Of a DNA stretch of 64,000 nucleotides, positions 32,218 to 40,383 are shown in pieces. This DNA comes from Guopingia tenuis (GTDB taxonomy: Bacteria; Bacillota; Clostridia; Christensenellales; Christensenellaceae), in assembly GCF_014384805.1 (NCBI RefSeq), contig NZ_JACRSS010000003.1, positions 186,001-250,000 on the forward strand, given 5' to 3'. The position numbers were made by a program, and so were the translations under genes. Every line of letters starts with the position of its first letter. Position 1 is the first letter of the stretch. A model generated the notes under the pieces. It was not told the origin of the DNA. It saw only the letters and a program-made list of their open reading frames with translations, and did no database searches.

Positions 32218-33834
32218 ATGTTAAGACAAGCCACCCAAAACCTGATTACCGCCCTTTATCCGAGATTATCCAAAGACGATGAACTGCAAGGAGAGAGCAA
32301 TTCCATATCGAACCAAAAAAGGATACTCGAAGCCTACGCAAAACAGAACGGCTTTACCAATCTGCGCTGGTACACCGACGACGGTTATTCCGGGGCAAAT
32401 TTCCAAAGACCGGGCTTTCAGTCTATGCTTGCAGACATTGAAGCCGGAAAAGTGGGAACCGTTATCGTCAAGGATATGTCAAGGCTGGGGCGAAACTACC
32501 TGCAAGTGGGGTTTTACACGGAAATGCTGTTCCCTCAAAAGGGTGTGCGTTTTATCGCTGTCAACGATAATGTGGACAGCGCAAACGGCGGCATGGACAA
32601 CGATTTTACCCCGCTGCGAAATCTGTTCAACGAATGGCTGGTGAGAGATACGAGCAAGAAAATCAAGGCAGTAAAAAGGTCAAAAGGCATGAGCGGCAAG
32701 CCCGTTACCAGCAAGCCGGTTTACGGCTATGTGATGGACGAGGACGAAAACTTCATCATAGACGAGGAAGCCGCCCCGGTGGTACAGCAGATTTACCAGC
32801 TTTGCCTTGCCGGGAACGGCCCGACCAAGATTGCCCGTATGCTGACGGAGCAGCAAATCCCCACGCCGGGGACGCTGGAATATCAGCGGACAGGCAGCAC
32901 CCGCCGTTACCACCCCGGCTATGAGTGCAAGTGGGCGACAAACACCGTCGTGCATATCCTTGAAAATCGGGAGTACACCGGCTGTCTGGTAAACTTCAAG
33001 ACGGAAAAGCCCTCTTACAAGGTCAAGCACAGCGTAGAGAACCCCATTGAGAAGCAGGCCATTTTTGAGAACCACCATGAGCCGCTGATCGACATGGAAA
33101 CATGGGAGCGTGTGCAGGAGTTACGCAAGCAGCGCAAACGCCCGAACCGCTATGATGAAGTGGGGCTGTTCTCTGGGATTTTATTCTGCGCCGACTGCGG
33201 CCATGTGCTGTATCAGCAGCGGTATCAGAACAAAGACCGCAAGCAGGACTGTTACATCTGCGGCAGCTACAAGAAGCGCACCCGCGACTGTACGGCGCAC
33301 TTTATCCGCACCGACCTGTTGACCGCCGGTGTCCTGGCAAATCTTCGGCAAGTGACCGAATACGCAGCCAAGCATGAGAGCCGGTTTGTGAAACTGCTTG
33401 TCCAGCAGAACGAGATCGGCGGCAAGCGAAAGACCGCCGCAGCCACCAAGCAGCTTGAACAGGCACAGGAACGCATTGCCGAAGTGAGCCGGATTATCAA
33501 GCGGCTGTATGAGGACAATGTAAACGGCAAAATCAGCGACGAGCGTTTCATGGAACTGTCGGCTGATTATGAAGCCGAGCAAGCTGAACTGAAAAAGAGA
33601 GCCGCAGCCCTGCAAGCTGAACTGGACAAGTCGCAGGCCGCCACCGTCAACGCCGAGAAATTCATGGGCATTGTCCGCAAGCACCTTGCCTTTGAAGAAC
33701 TGACCCCCACCCTGTTGCGGGAAATGGTAGAGAAAATCGTGGTGCATGAGTGCAGTTACGACGAGAACGGCACCCGCAGGCAGGACATTGAGATTTATTA
33801 CAGCTTTGTCGGCAAGATTGACTTGCCCGAATAA
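32218..33834 (+). CDS. large serine recombinase, TnpX-like
   Basis: A 538-residue site-specific recombinase that excises and integrates the element. The resolvase domain begins ITALYPRLSKDDELQGESNS, with catalytic Ser at about residue 18 in YPRLSKDD, and contains VIVKDMSRLGRNYL with the conserved Arg residues. The recombinase domain follows (SGKPVTSKPVYGYVMDEDEN), then a zinc-ribbon (CADCGHVLYQ and YICGSYKKRTRDC) and a coiled coil at about 400-480. Length is short of TnpX (about 700) but normal for the related group. It is the last gene at the right end. Confidence 0.93.
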   Translation: MLRQATQNLITALYPRLSKDDELQGESNSISNQKRILEAYAKQNGFTNLRWYTDDGYSGANFQRPGFQSMLADIEAGKVGTVIVKDMSRLGRNYLQVGFYTEMLFPQKGVRFIAVNDNVDSANGGMDNDFTPLRNLFNEWLVRDTSKKIKAVKRSKGMSGKPVTSKPVYGYVMDEDENFIIDEEAAPVVQQIYQLCLAGNGPTKIARMLTEQQIPTPGTLEYQRTGSTRRYHPGYECKWATNTVVHILENREYTGCLVNFKTEKPSYKVKHSVENPIEKQAIFENHHEPLIDMETWERVQELRKQRKRPNRYDEVGLFSGILFCADCGHVLYQQRYQNKDRKQDCYICGSYKKRTRDCTAHFIRTDLLTAGVLANLRQVTEYAAKHESRFVKLLVQQNEIGGKRKTAAATKQLEQAQERIAEVSRIIKRLYEDNVNGKISDERFMELSADYEAEQAELKKRAAALQAELDKSQAATVNAEKFMGIVRKHLAFEELTPTLLREMVEKIVVHECSYDENGTRRQDIEIYYSFVGKIDLPE

Positions 33835-33840
33835 CCGCCC

Positions 33841-33871
33841 GACCTATCCGACACAATGGCCAAGTGCCGGA
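33841..33871. repeat. inverted repeat just after the recombinase gene
   Basis: CCTATCCG and CGGATAGG flank 15 nt, 7 bp after the recombinase stop. There is no T-run directly after it, so it may be a weak terminator or part of the element's right end. Confidence 0.5.
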
Positions 33872-34225
33872 TAGGAACGGCAAAATTTTTTACACTTCTA
33901 ATGCTTCTTTATCACACATTAGCAAAATTTTCCGGCAGGGATCAGCCCTTCCACCCCCTCCGCTTTCCGTCGCTCAGCCCGGATTCCGAGAGCCCACAGC
34001 CCCTCTCGCGGAAGATGTTTTCCCAGCCAAATAACCGGAAGCCGATCTTGCATTCTCTCCACCGGAACCTCTGTGCGCAGGTTTTTGAAGACTGTGCCTA
34101 TTATTTTGTTCCATTCTCCGGGCCCGCCGGCTGCCTTCCCCTGTTTCCCCTTGCTTTTAGGCCGCCGGCATTGTTCTTCTGCGCGTCTGCAGCGCCCAGC
34201 CTGGGATTTATATGAGATCCTCCAA
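33872..34225. other. region containing the element right junction, no gene
   Basis: About 350 bp. The first 70 bp are T/A-rich and probably still element; the rest has the C-rich look of host intergenic DNA. No gene seen. Confidence 0.45.
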
Positions 34226-34260
34226 AACAAAAAAACACATCCCTCCGGATGTGTTTTTGC
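34226..34260 (-). terminator. terminator of the SdpI-like gene group
   Basis: ACACATCC pairs with GGATGTGT around CTCC, with a run of about ten A upstream that gives T on the minus strand. It lies 13 bp after the SdpI-like gene stop. Confidence 0.87.
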
Positions 34261-34272
34261 GGTGCGGTGCAG

Positions 34273-34635
34273 TCAGCCTTGGTCCTTGTGTTTCAGCGCC
34301 CTTTCCACCGGGACGATCGAACCCAGCATCGCCAGAATCTGTACTCCCAGCAGCACGGCCCCGCCAATGCCCACCGCCGCCGTCTCCCGCCCCAGCAGCA
34401 ACAGCATGACAGCGGCCGAGAGGAGGAGAAGCCCCCAACCCAGCCGCCACCACAGCTTTCCGCAAAGCCGCTGGGCAAAATCCCAGAGTTCCTGGCTTTT
34501 CATGGAACGGGCCGTCCGGTATCCATACAATCCGTTGATCCTCCGGGGCGGATGCTTCTGAAAAACCCATCCAAACACCAGCAGAAGCAGCGGAGTCAAC
34601 AGGGCCATGCATAGCATAAAAACCCAAAAACCCAT
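34273..34635 (-). CDS. SdpI/YhfL-family membrane protein
   Basis: A 120-residue membrane protein with three hydrophobic segments. INGLYGYRTARSMKSQELWD followed by FAQRLCGKLWW is the signature of the SdpI family; SdpI itself confers immunity to a toxic peptide, but most members are uncharacterised. AGGAGACAAAAAA precedes the start. It is last in a group with the thioesterase and DUF5131 genes (19-bp gap). A link to the peptide export locus 9 kb away is possible but speculative. Confidence 0.85.
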   Translation of the reverse strand: MGFWVFMLCMALLTPLLLLVFGWVFQKHPPRRINGLYGYRTARSMKSQELWDFAQRLCGKLWWRLGWGLLLLSAAVMLLLLGRETAAVGIGGAVLLGVQILAMLGSIVPVERALKHKDQG

Positions 34636-34654
34636 TTTTTTGTCTCCTGAAATA

Positions 34655-35083
34655 TCATTGCGGCGTCACAACGCCCGCCAGCATTTTTTCAAAAATCTCC
34701 GGGGCAAATCTCTTGAAATTCATGGGGCGCAGTTCCCTGTTCACTATGGCGTGGGTAGTGCTTCCCGTGCAGAGGGGATGTTCCTCCCCTTCCCGCAGCA
34801 CGCGATAGCCAATGACCATTTTCGCAGCGGAGATATGCGTCAAAAACGCCTCCACCACCAGCGCATCCTCATATTTTGCCGGACGGATATAGCGGCATTC
34901 CAGCGCCACAAGGGGCAGCATCGCCCCCATCTCCTCCAGTTCAGTATACGTTATCCCAATGGTCTTGATAAGATCCGTCCGGGCCACTTCAAACCAGACC
35001 GGATAGTTGGCGTGATGGGCAATCCCCATCTGATCCGTCTCCGCATAGCGGACAACAATTCTGCTTTTGCTCACGGTTCCCAT
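34655..35083 (-). CDS. acyl-CoA thioesterase, YbgC/4HBT family
   Basis: A 142-residue single hotdog-fold thioesterase. RYAETDQMGIAHHANYPVWF contains the catalytic Asp (D16) and the following helix. The acyl substrate is unknown. The start at 35083 follows AAGGAGGAAACGGAC. It overlaps the DUF5131 gene end by 13 bp, so translation is probably coupled. Confidence 0.9.
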   Translation of the reverse strand: MGTVSKSRIVVRYAETDQMGIAHHANYPVWFEVARTDLIKTIGITYTELEEMGAMLPLVALECRYIRPAKYEDALVVEAFLTHISAAKMVIGYRVLREGEEHPLCTGSTTHAIVNRELRPMNFKRFAPEIFEKMLAGVVTPQ

Positions 35084-35826
35084 GTGTCCGTTTCCTCCTT
35101 TTCCGCCTGAAAATTCAGCCCTGCCTTGCGGGCCTGCGCATGCTGCAGCCGTTTGGCGATGGTATAGCAGCGCCCATCCTTCACAAAATGCGTTCCCGTC
35201 TGTTTGAACCAGAAGGAAACGCGGCGCTCCAGGCATTGGCGATGCAGCCCCAAAATCCATTCATAGCGGCAGGTGCGCGCCGTATACCCGGATTCGCCGC
35301 CCGCCACCACTTCCTCCACCCTTTCATCCAGATAGGGCAAAAGATTGACCGGTTCCAAAAGCGGTTCGCAAATGATAACCCGGCGGCGGATGGGCATTTC
35401 CAGAAAAATCGGCAGGCGGGCATCCGCCCGATCCTGGTTTTCCACAGTGCATCCAATGCGCACGTTTTCGTATCCCGCTCCCCAGTCCTCCGGAAGCTGG
35501 ACCCGGAACCGCTCGATCCGCTTGGTAATGATGAGAAAGCGCAGATCACGGCGCTGCCGGATAAAGCTCCATGCCTCGGCCCGCCACGCATCCGCCTCTT
35601 CCAAAAAGAAATCCGAGGTTCCGCAGGTGAAAACCTCTCCCGGCCCCCGGAGGCGATAGCTGCCGTCCCGCCGGCGGCGGATGGGCAGGTCAAAGGCCGT
35701 GGTTTTATATACCTGGTCGCCGTCCCGCCCCACCGAGGCATCCCGGCGATGCATATAACAGTTTTGACAGCCTGGACTCAGCTTGTGACAGCCGTGCCAG
35801 GGGTTCCAGCCCTCTCCTGCCGGCAT
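35071..35826 (-). CDS. DUF5131 (phage Gp37/Gp68-like) protein
   Basis: A 251-residue protein starting MPAGEGWNPWHGCHKLSPGC, then QNCYMHRRDA; the WNPWxGC...GCxxCY pattern defines the Gp37/Gp68 family. The three clustered Cys (GC, GCQNCY) look like a radical-SAM-type iron-sulfur site, and GGESG at about 195 is conserved. The function is unknown. It occurs in phages and in chromosomes; no other phage gene is near. The start at 35826 follows CAGGAGGAAATGAG; the longer open frame upstream lacks family similarity. Confidence 0.85.
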   Translation of the reverse strand: MPAGEGWNPWHGCHKLSPGCQNCYMHRRDASVGRDGDQVYKTTAFDLPIRRRRDGSYRLRGPGEVFTCGTSDFFLEEADAWRAEAWSFIRQRRDLRFLIITKRIERFRVQLPEDWGAGYENVRIGCTVENQDRADARLPIFLEMPIRRRVIICEPLLEPVNLLPYLDERVEEVVAGGESGYTARTCRYEWILGLHRQCLERRVSFWFKQTGTHFVKDGRCYTIAKRLQHAQARKAGLNFQAEKEETDTWEP

Positions 35827-36280
35827 CTCATTTCCTCCTGAAATTTCTGCTTTTCGGCCGAAAAAACGCATTTCTGCGCCATCCGGCCCATCTTTCGCCA
35901 GAGTATCCGCTCTCGCTGCCCGCCGGCGCCCGCACTTTTCTTTCATGATCCGCCGCAGCGCATCCCTGGTATCCCTCCGCCATCGGCCCGGCACATATCT
36001 CTTCCGCCAGGCCGCCGCTGCAAACCCTTCGGGAATGTGCAATCTCAGGGAATCCCTCTGCCCGGCAGTTTTTTCCGTTATATCTTCGCGAGGCGGCTTG
36101 CCGGGCAGCCGGCTCACTCCGCCCGCCATCGATGCTCTCCCCCGGGATGTTCTCTCTTTTTTTCATTGTAACAGCATCCCCCGGAAATTACAATTCCGCT
36201 TCCACAGCCTTTCCGTGCTGGAAACACACCGAAAAAAATGGTATGATAGTATTGAAAAACATTTCAGAAGGAGGTTTCCC
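35827..36280. other. intergenic region between divergent genes
   Basis: About 450 bp between the DUF5131 gene and the membrane acyltransferase gene. TATGAT at 36242-36247 is a possible -10 box for the latter. No gene supported. Confidence 0.45.
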
Positions 36281-38284
36281 ATGCAGAATACCCAACACCG
36301 CATCCAGCTCAATCTCTTCAACTATGGCGCCAGTTATCGTCTGCTGGACGTGGTCTATCTGCTGCTCTCCATGTATATGAGCTATGTTCTCCTGGGCAAT
36401 CCCCTCTTCGGCGCCGCGGTCTATATCGCCGCGATCTTTTGGATGGTCTTTTCTCAAATGGCCTCCCGCCACTCCATCTCCTATCTGAAACGTTCCACCA
36501 AGGCTTCCATGGGCATTTTGTTTGTCCTGGCGCTGGCGCTCAACGTGTGCCTGCTTATTCTCTATCCCTTTATCATGCACAGTTCTCAGAGCCTGGTCAT
36601 GGTGTTTTTCGTCTTTCTTCTGGCCCTGCGCTCGGTGGTGACGGATGTCGCCCGCTGCCAGATCACGGGTTCCTGGACCCAGCGGCTGAAGAAAATGACC
36701 GCCATCCATCTGGGCTTTTTCTCCATATTCCTCTTTCCCTCTCTCCTGTTCTTTTCGGGCACCGATCTCGCCATCATCCTGCTGACGGTGGCCGGGACGG
36801 GCGTGGCCCTTGTCTATCAGCAGTCCCAAAAGCCGCATATCTATTCCCCCGCGAAAGATATGGAGGTTCTCCATGGCATTTCCTCCTTCCGCGTCTATTC
36901 CGGCATGGCCCTCTATTGCTATATCGCCTTTTATCTTGGGCTTTTATTCTATATTTTCTATATGTTCGGCTTTGCAGCCAATCTGGGCTTCAACGTCTTT
37001 TTCATCATTCTCGCCTGGATTCTCTTTGTCTGTATCGCCACCTATTTTGCCCATCGCCTGCTTGTCCGTTCCAGCCAGGGGGCACGCATCGGCGTATTTA
37101 TCGGCGGCGCGGCCATGTGGATCTTTTCCTCGGTCATGCTGTTCCAGACTGAGGACGCCCTTCTGAGCGCCGCATGGAGCCTATTTTGGGGTGTGGGCCT
37201 GGCCTGCATGCACGCCGTTCTCACCTCGCTGGGCCGGGAATTCAAGCTGATTTCGGTTCTCATCGACGAGGAAATCCCCGATGCTGTCCTGACCCGCTCC
37301 ACCATTACCGTTCAGAATCTGGCGCTGCTCATCTCCTCCATCATCCTGTTGGCCTTTCTCACGGCATGGAACTTCTTCCTGCCCCAATTCGGCCCGGAAA
37401 CCAGCCGCTATATCCGCAGCACGGTCACCGACCTCCCCCTGGTCTTTATGATGGTGAGCATCGTATTTGCCCTGCGCCAGACCATGGACCGCCGCAACCA
37501 GCAGCGCCTGCAGGAGCTGGCCAGCGCCAAAAAAAAGAATCCCGCGCTGAAAAATACCCTGAAATCCATTCTGGTCTCCAAATACCGCAAGCGGTTCGGC
37601 GTCCGCATTTTGATGGTGGTGCTGCGTCCCTTCCTCTATCACAAGGTTCTGGGGCGGGAGCATGTCGCCGAAGAGGAGTTTCCCGCCATCTTCGTCTGCA
37701 ATCACGGTGAGATCTATGGGCCTATCGTCGCCGTTTTATATCTGCCCTATTATTTCCGCCCCTGGGTAGATGAGCGCATGCTGGCAAAGGACAAAATCGT
37801 TCCGCATATGTATGAGGGAACCTTCTCCCACATGACTTTTCTGCCCAAATGCCTGCGCATGGGGCTTACCAAGCTGGTGGCCGGCGTCGTGCGCTGGGCG
37901 CTTCTTGCCTTTGATCCCATTCCCGTGGCCCGGGATAATATCAAAGGACTGGGCCGGACCTTCCAGCTGAGTGTGGATGCCATGGAATCCCAGGACAACA
38001 TCCTTCTCTTCCCGGAAAACCCCTCGGCCACCGAGGACCATCGCTATGCCGAAGGGGATGTCGGCTCCTTTTTCACGGGATTTGCCCATATCGGGCGCAT
38101 GTATTACCGCAAAACCGGCAAATGCCCTACTTTCTATCCCATCTTTGCGGATAAACGGCGGCGCACCTTCACCATCGGCGAGGGAATCCGCTATCAGCCG
38201 GATTCCCCGCCCCGGGAAGAAAAGCTGCGCATCGCCCGCGAGCTGGAAGCCGCCATGCAGCAAATGGCCCGGGACGAGGAATAG
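36281..38284 (+). CDS. polytopic membrane protein fused to a PlsC-like acyltransferase domain
   Basis: A 667-residue fusion. Residues 1-430 hold about 11-12 hydrophobic helices in a transporter-like (MFS-type) layout. Residues about 450-667 resemble a lysophospholipid acyltransferase: AIFVCNHGEIYGPIVAVLYL in the place of the H-x4-D block and NILLFPENPSATEDH in the place of the FPEG block. The catalytic Asp of H-x4-D is Gly here and FPEG is FPEN, so activity is uncertain. The start follows AAGGAGGTTTCCC. A lipid flippase/acyltransferase, comparable to MFS-linked lysophospholipid systems, is my inference. dinB follows after 9 bp. Confidence 0.75.
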   Translation: MQNTQHRIQLNLFNYGASYRLLDVVYLLLSMYMSYVLLGNPLFGAAVYIAAIFWMVFSQMASRHSISYLKRSTKASMGILFVLALALNVCLLILYPFIMHSSQSLVMVFFVFLLALRSVVTDVARCQITGSWTQRLKKMTAIHLGFFSIFLFPSLLFFSGTDLAIILLTVAGTGVALVYQQSQKPHIYSPAKDMEVLHGISSFRVYSGMALYCYIAFYLGLLFYIFYMFGFAANLGFNVFFIILAWILFVCIATYFAHRLLVRSSQGARIGVFIGGAAMWIFSSVMLFQTEDALLSAAWSLFWGVGLACMHAVLTSLGREFKLISVLIDEEIPDAVLTRSTITVQNLALLISSIILLAFLTAWNFFLPQFGPETSRYIRSTVTDLPLVFMMVSIVFALRQTMDRRNQQRLQELASAKKKNPALKNTLKSILVSKYRKRFGVRILMVVLRPFLYHKVLGREHVAEEEFPAIFVCNHGEIYGPIVAVLYLPYYFRPWVDERMLAKDKIVPHMYEGTFSHMTFLPKCLRMGLTKLVAGVVRWALLAFDPIPVARDNIKGLGRTFQLSVDAMESQDNILLFPENPSATEDHRYAEGDVGSFFTGFAHIGRMYYRKTGKCPTFYPIFADKRRRTFTIGEGIRYQPDSPPREEKLRIARELEAAMQQMARDEE

Positions 38285-38293
38285 GGAGCGCCT

Positions 38294-39565
38294 ATGGACC
38301 GGACAATCTTTCATTGCGACTGCAACAGCTTCTATGCCTCCGCCGAGCTTCTCTCCCGGCCGGATCTGCGGGACAAGCCTGTGGCCGTCTGCGGCAACCC
38401 GGAAAACCGCCACGGGATCATTCTGGCAAAAAACGAGGCGGCCAAGGCCTTTGGCGTGGTGACGGCGGAAACCATCGGCCGGGCGCAGGGCAAATGCCCG
38501 GGGCTCATCCTTCTTCCTGCCCATCATGAGCTCTATGCCCGGCTCTCCCGGCAGATCAACGCCATCTATTGCCGCTATACTGACCAGGTAGAGCCTTTCA
38601 GCATCGACGAATCCTGGCTGGATGTGACGGGCAGCCTCCCCTATTTCAAAAAAACCGGGCAGGAGCTGGCCGATGAACTGCGCGCAGCTGTGCGGCAGGA
38701 AACCGGCGTCACCATCTCCGTGGGGGTGAGCTTCAACAAAGTCCTTGCCAAAATGGGCAGCGACTATAAAAAACCGGATGCCACCACTCTCTTTACCCGG
38801 GAGAATTTCAAGGAGCGGATCTATCCGCTTCCGGTTTCCGCCCTGTTGTTTGCCGGCCGGGCCGCCCGCAGGGTCTTTGCCCGGCTGGGCATCGCCACCA
38901 TTGGCCAGCTGGCGGGCTATCCCCGGGAGCAGCTTGTGGAGCTTCTCGGAAAAACCGGCGGAACTCTCTGGGACTATGCCCACGGCATCGACGATACGCC
39001 GGTCAAGCATTGGGGGGAGCGGGACCCCATCAAGACCATCGGAAACAGCATCACCTTCCGGCGCAACCTTCAGGGGCTTTATGATATCCGCATCGCACTC
39101 ACGGCCCTGTCAGACAAGGTTTCCTCCCGCCTGATCCGCCATGGCCTCAAGTGCCGCACGCTCCAGCTGCAGATCCGGGACCCGGATTTCCGCACCATCT
39201 CCCGCCAGCGGCCCCTGCCTCATCCCACCTATCTTCAAAAGGACTTGTTTGATGCGGCTCTCTCGCTTTTGTCCTCCTCCTGGGATTTGGATAAGCCCAT
39301 CCGCATGCTCTCCCTCACCGGCGCCCAGCTCGCTCCGGCGGAAGAAGCCGGCTGGGGGCAGCTCTCCCTTTTTGAGCCCCAGGCTCCGGAAGAGCTGAAA
39401 AAACGGGAAAGCCTGGAGCTGATGGTGGAGGATCTGCGCCGCCGTTTTGGGGCGGACTGCGTCACCCGGGCGTCTATCCTGCACAACGACTTGGGCATCG
39501 ATACCGCGCTTTCCGGACGGAAAGGTTCCCTGGAAAGGCAGGAGCCCGGCAACACAGAGTCATAG
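38294..39565 (+). CDS. dinB: Y-family DNA polymerase (DinB/UmuC type)
   Basis: A 423-residue translesion polymerase. The palm motif IFHCDCNSFYASAELLSRPD and the catalytic VEPFSIDESWLDVTG are intact, and VGVSFNKVLAKMGSDYKKPD precedes the helix-hairpin region (LFAGRAARRVFARLGIATIG). The little-finger domain follows. The C terminus has no clear clamp-binding motif, though LSLFEPQ at about 357-363 is a candidate. It lies 9 bp after the membrane acyltransferase gene and shares its transcript. Confidence 0.92.
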   Translation: MDRTIFHCDCNSFYASAELLSRPDLRDKPVAVCGNPENRHGIILAKNEAAKAFGVVTAETIGRAQGKCPGLILLPAHHELYARLSRQINAIYCRYTDQVEPFSIDESWLDVTGSLPYFKKTGQELADELRAAVRQETGVTISVGVSFNKVLAKMGSDYKKPDATTLFTRENFKERIYPLPVSALLFAGRAARRVFARLGIATIGQLAGYPREQLVELLGKTGGTLWDYAHGIDDTPVKHWGERDPIKTIGNSITFRRNLQGLYDIRIALTALSDKVSSRLIRHGLKCRTLQLQIRDPDFRTISRQRPLPHPTYLQKDLFDAALSLLSSSWDLDKPIRMLSLTGAQLAPAEEAGWGQLSLFEPQAPEELKKRESLELMVEDLRRRFGADCVTRASILHNDLGIDTALSGRKGSLERQEPGNTES

Positions 39566-39741
39566 CTCCGTCCGCCGCCATGCCTGAAAAGGGCAAAAAG
39601 CCAGCGAGTATATAAAGAAACACGCAGCGTTTCCTTCCCATCCGCCGCCTTTCCTCCCCAACATCCTCTCTCCTGGATTTGGTTTGTTCCTTCTTGCAGT
39701 GCCTTTGCCCTCTCTGCGTCCCCCGGCGTCGCCGCTCCAAC

Positions 39742-39786
39742 AAAACACCCGCTGCGCAGAAAAATGTCTGCCGCGGGTGTTTTGTT
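39742..39786. terminator. bidirectional terminator
   Basis: AAAACACCCGC pairs with GCGGGTGTTTT, with T-rich sequence after it on the plus strand and A-rich before. It can end dinB from the left and the gene remnant at 39799 from the right. Confidence 0.75.
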
Positions 39787-39798
39787 TTATTTTTTTCG

Positions 39799-40383
39799 TT
39801 ACGCTTCCCAAAATTCCAGAAATGCCTCCGCTTGCCCTTCTGGATTGACAAAGCGAGTGGCCTCCAGATCAAACCAGGAATATTCCAGATCATGAATCAG
39901 AATGGGAACATTTTCTCCAAAATACTCCCGGATGAAGCCCGCGGTCTGGAGACGGCGGGCGATATTGGCGCCGGCCGTCCCAGCTCAATCTCTCCCACCG
40001 GCCATTCGCCGATATATGGGCCATTCGCATCCTGGCAATCCGTCTCTTCCCGGCCAATACCGGCAATTTCCTTTTCCCGGTACCATTGAAACAGCTGCTC
40101 AGTTCGTCTCCTTCTTTAGAATCCATGAGGAATGTTTCCCCCAGCCATTTCCGGCGCGCGCAGTTCCAGCGCGCCTCCTTTCATCCTCGGGAAAGGCCGC
40201 CGCATATTCTCTTTTTCGTGTTATAGAACACGGAAAATTCACATACGTTGGTGCCGCCCCGGTGTTCGCGGCTCGCGCTGGGATAGATGGAAAAGGAAAT
40301 GGCGTAAATTCCCTGTTCTGTTCATCCGGATAAAACTCCCTTTCCCTTTGCAGGTCATCCCTTTTCCGTTCGGCGGCGTTCAT
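39799..40383 (-). pseudogene. frameshifted remnant of an unrecognised gene
   Basis: Protein-like sequence changes frame at least twice. A frame from the ATG at 40383 runs to 40099 (MNAAERKRDDLQREREFYPD onward). A second frame reads QLFQWYREKEIAGIGREETD and GPYIGEWPVGEIELGRPAPI (about 40090-39965). A third reads IREYFGENVPILIHDLEYSW then FDLEATRFVNPEGQ and ends FLEFWEA at 39799. The ordered, acidic/aromatic pieces look like one ancestral protein broken by small insertions or deletions. I do not recognise the family. The first piece overlaps the flavin oxidoreductase stop by 29 bp. Confidence 0.55.

Larger units (their letters stand above)
22500..33880. mobile_element. integrative mobilizable element carrying tet(W), TnpX-type (ends approximate)
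   Basis: An 11-kb block between host genes with tet(W), methyltransferase, sigma factor and HTH protein, mobC and MOBP-type relaxase, small Cys protein, RepA, DnaC-like ATPase, TnpW-like protein, DUF4180 and a TnpX-like serine recombinase. There are no type IV secretion genes, so it would be mobilised by helper elements. The ends are not resolved: the left lies between the Rrf2 stop (22490) and the tet(W) promoter (22880), the right after 33834. I found no clear direct repeat; Tn4451-type recombinases target short GA dinucleotides, which are too short to locate by eye. Confidence 0.85.

Noticed and set aside
33919..34230. A 103-codon minus-strand open frame after the element.
   Set aside because: No ribosome binding site, arginine-rich low-complexity translation and it runs into the terminator of the SdpI-like gene.
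35071..35826. A phage origin for the DUF5131 region.
   Set aside because: Only one phage-associated family is present, overlapped by an ordinary thioesterase gene, with no structural, lysis or integrase genes.
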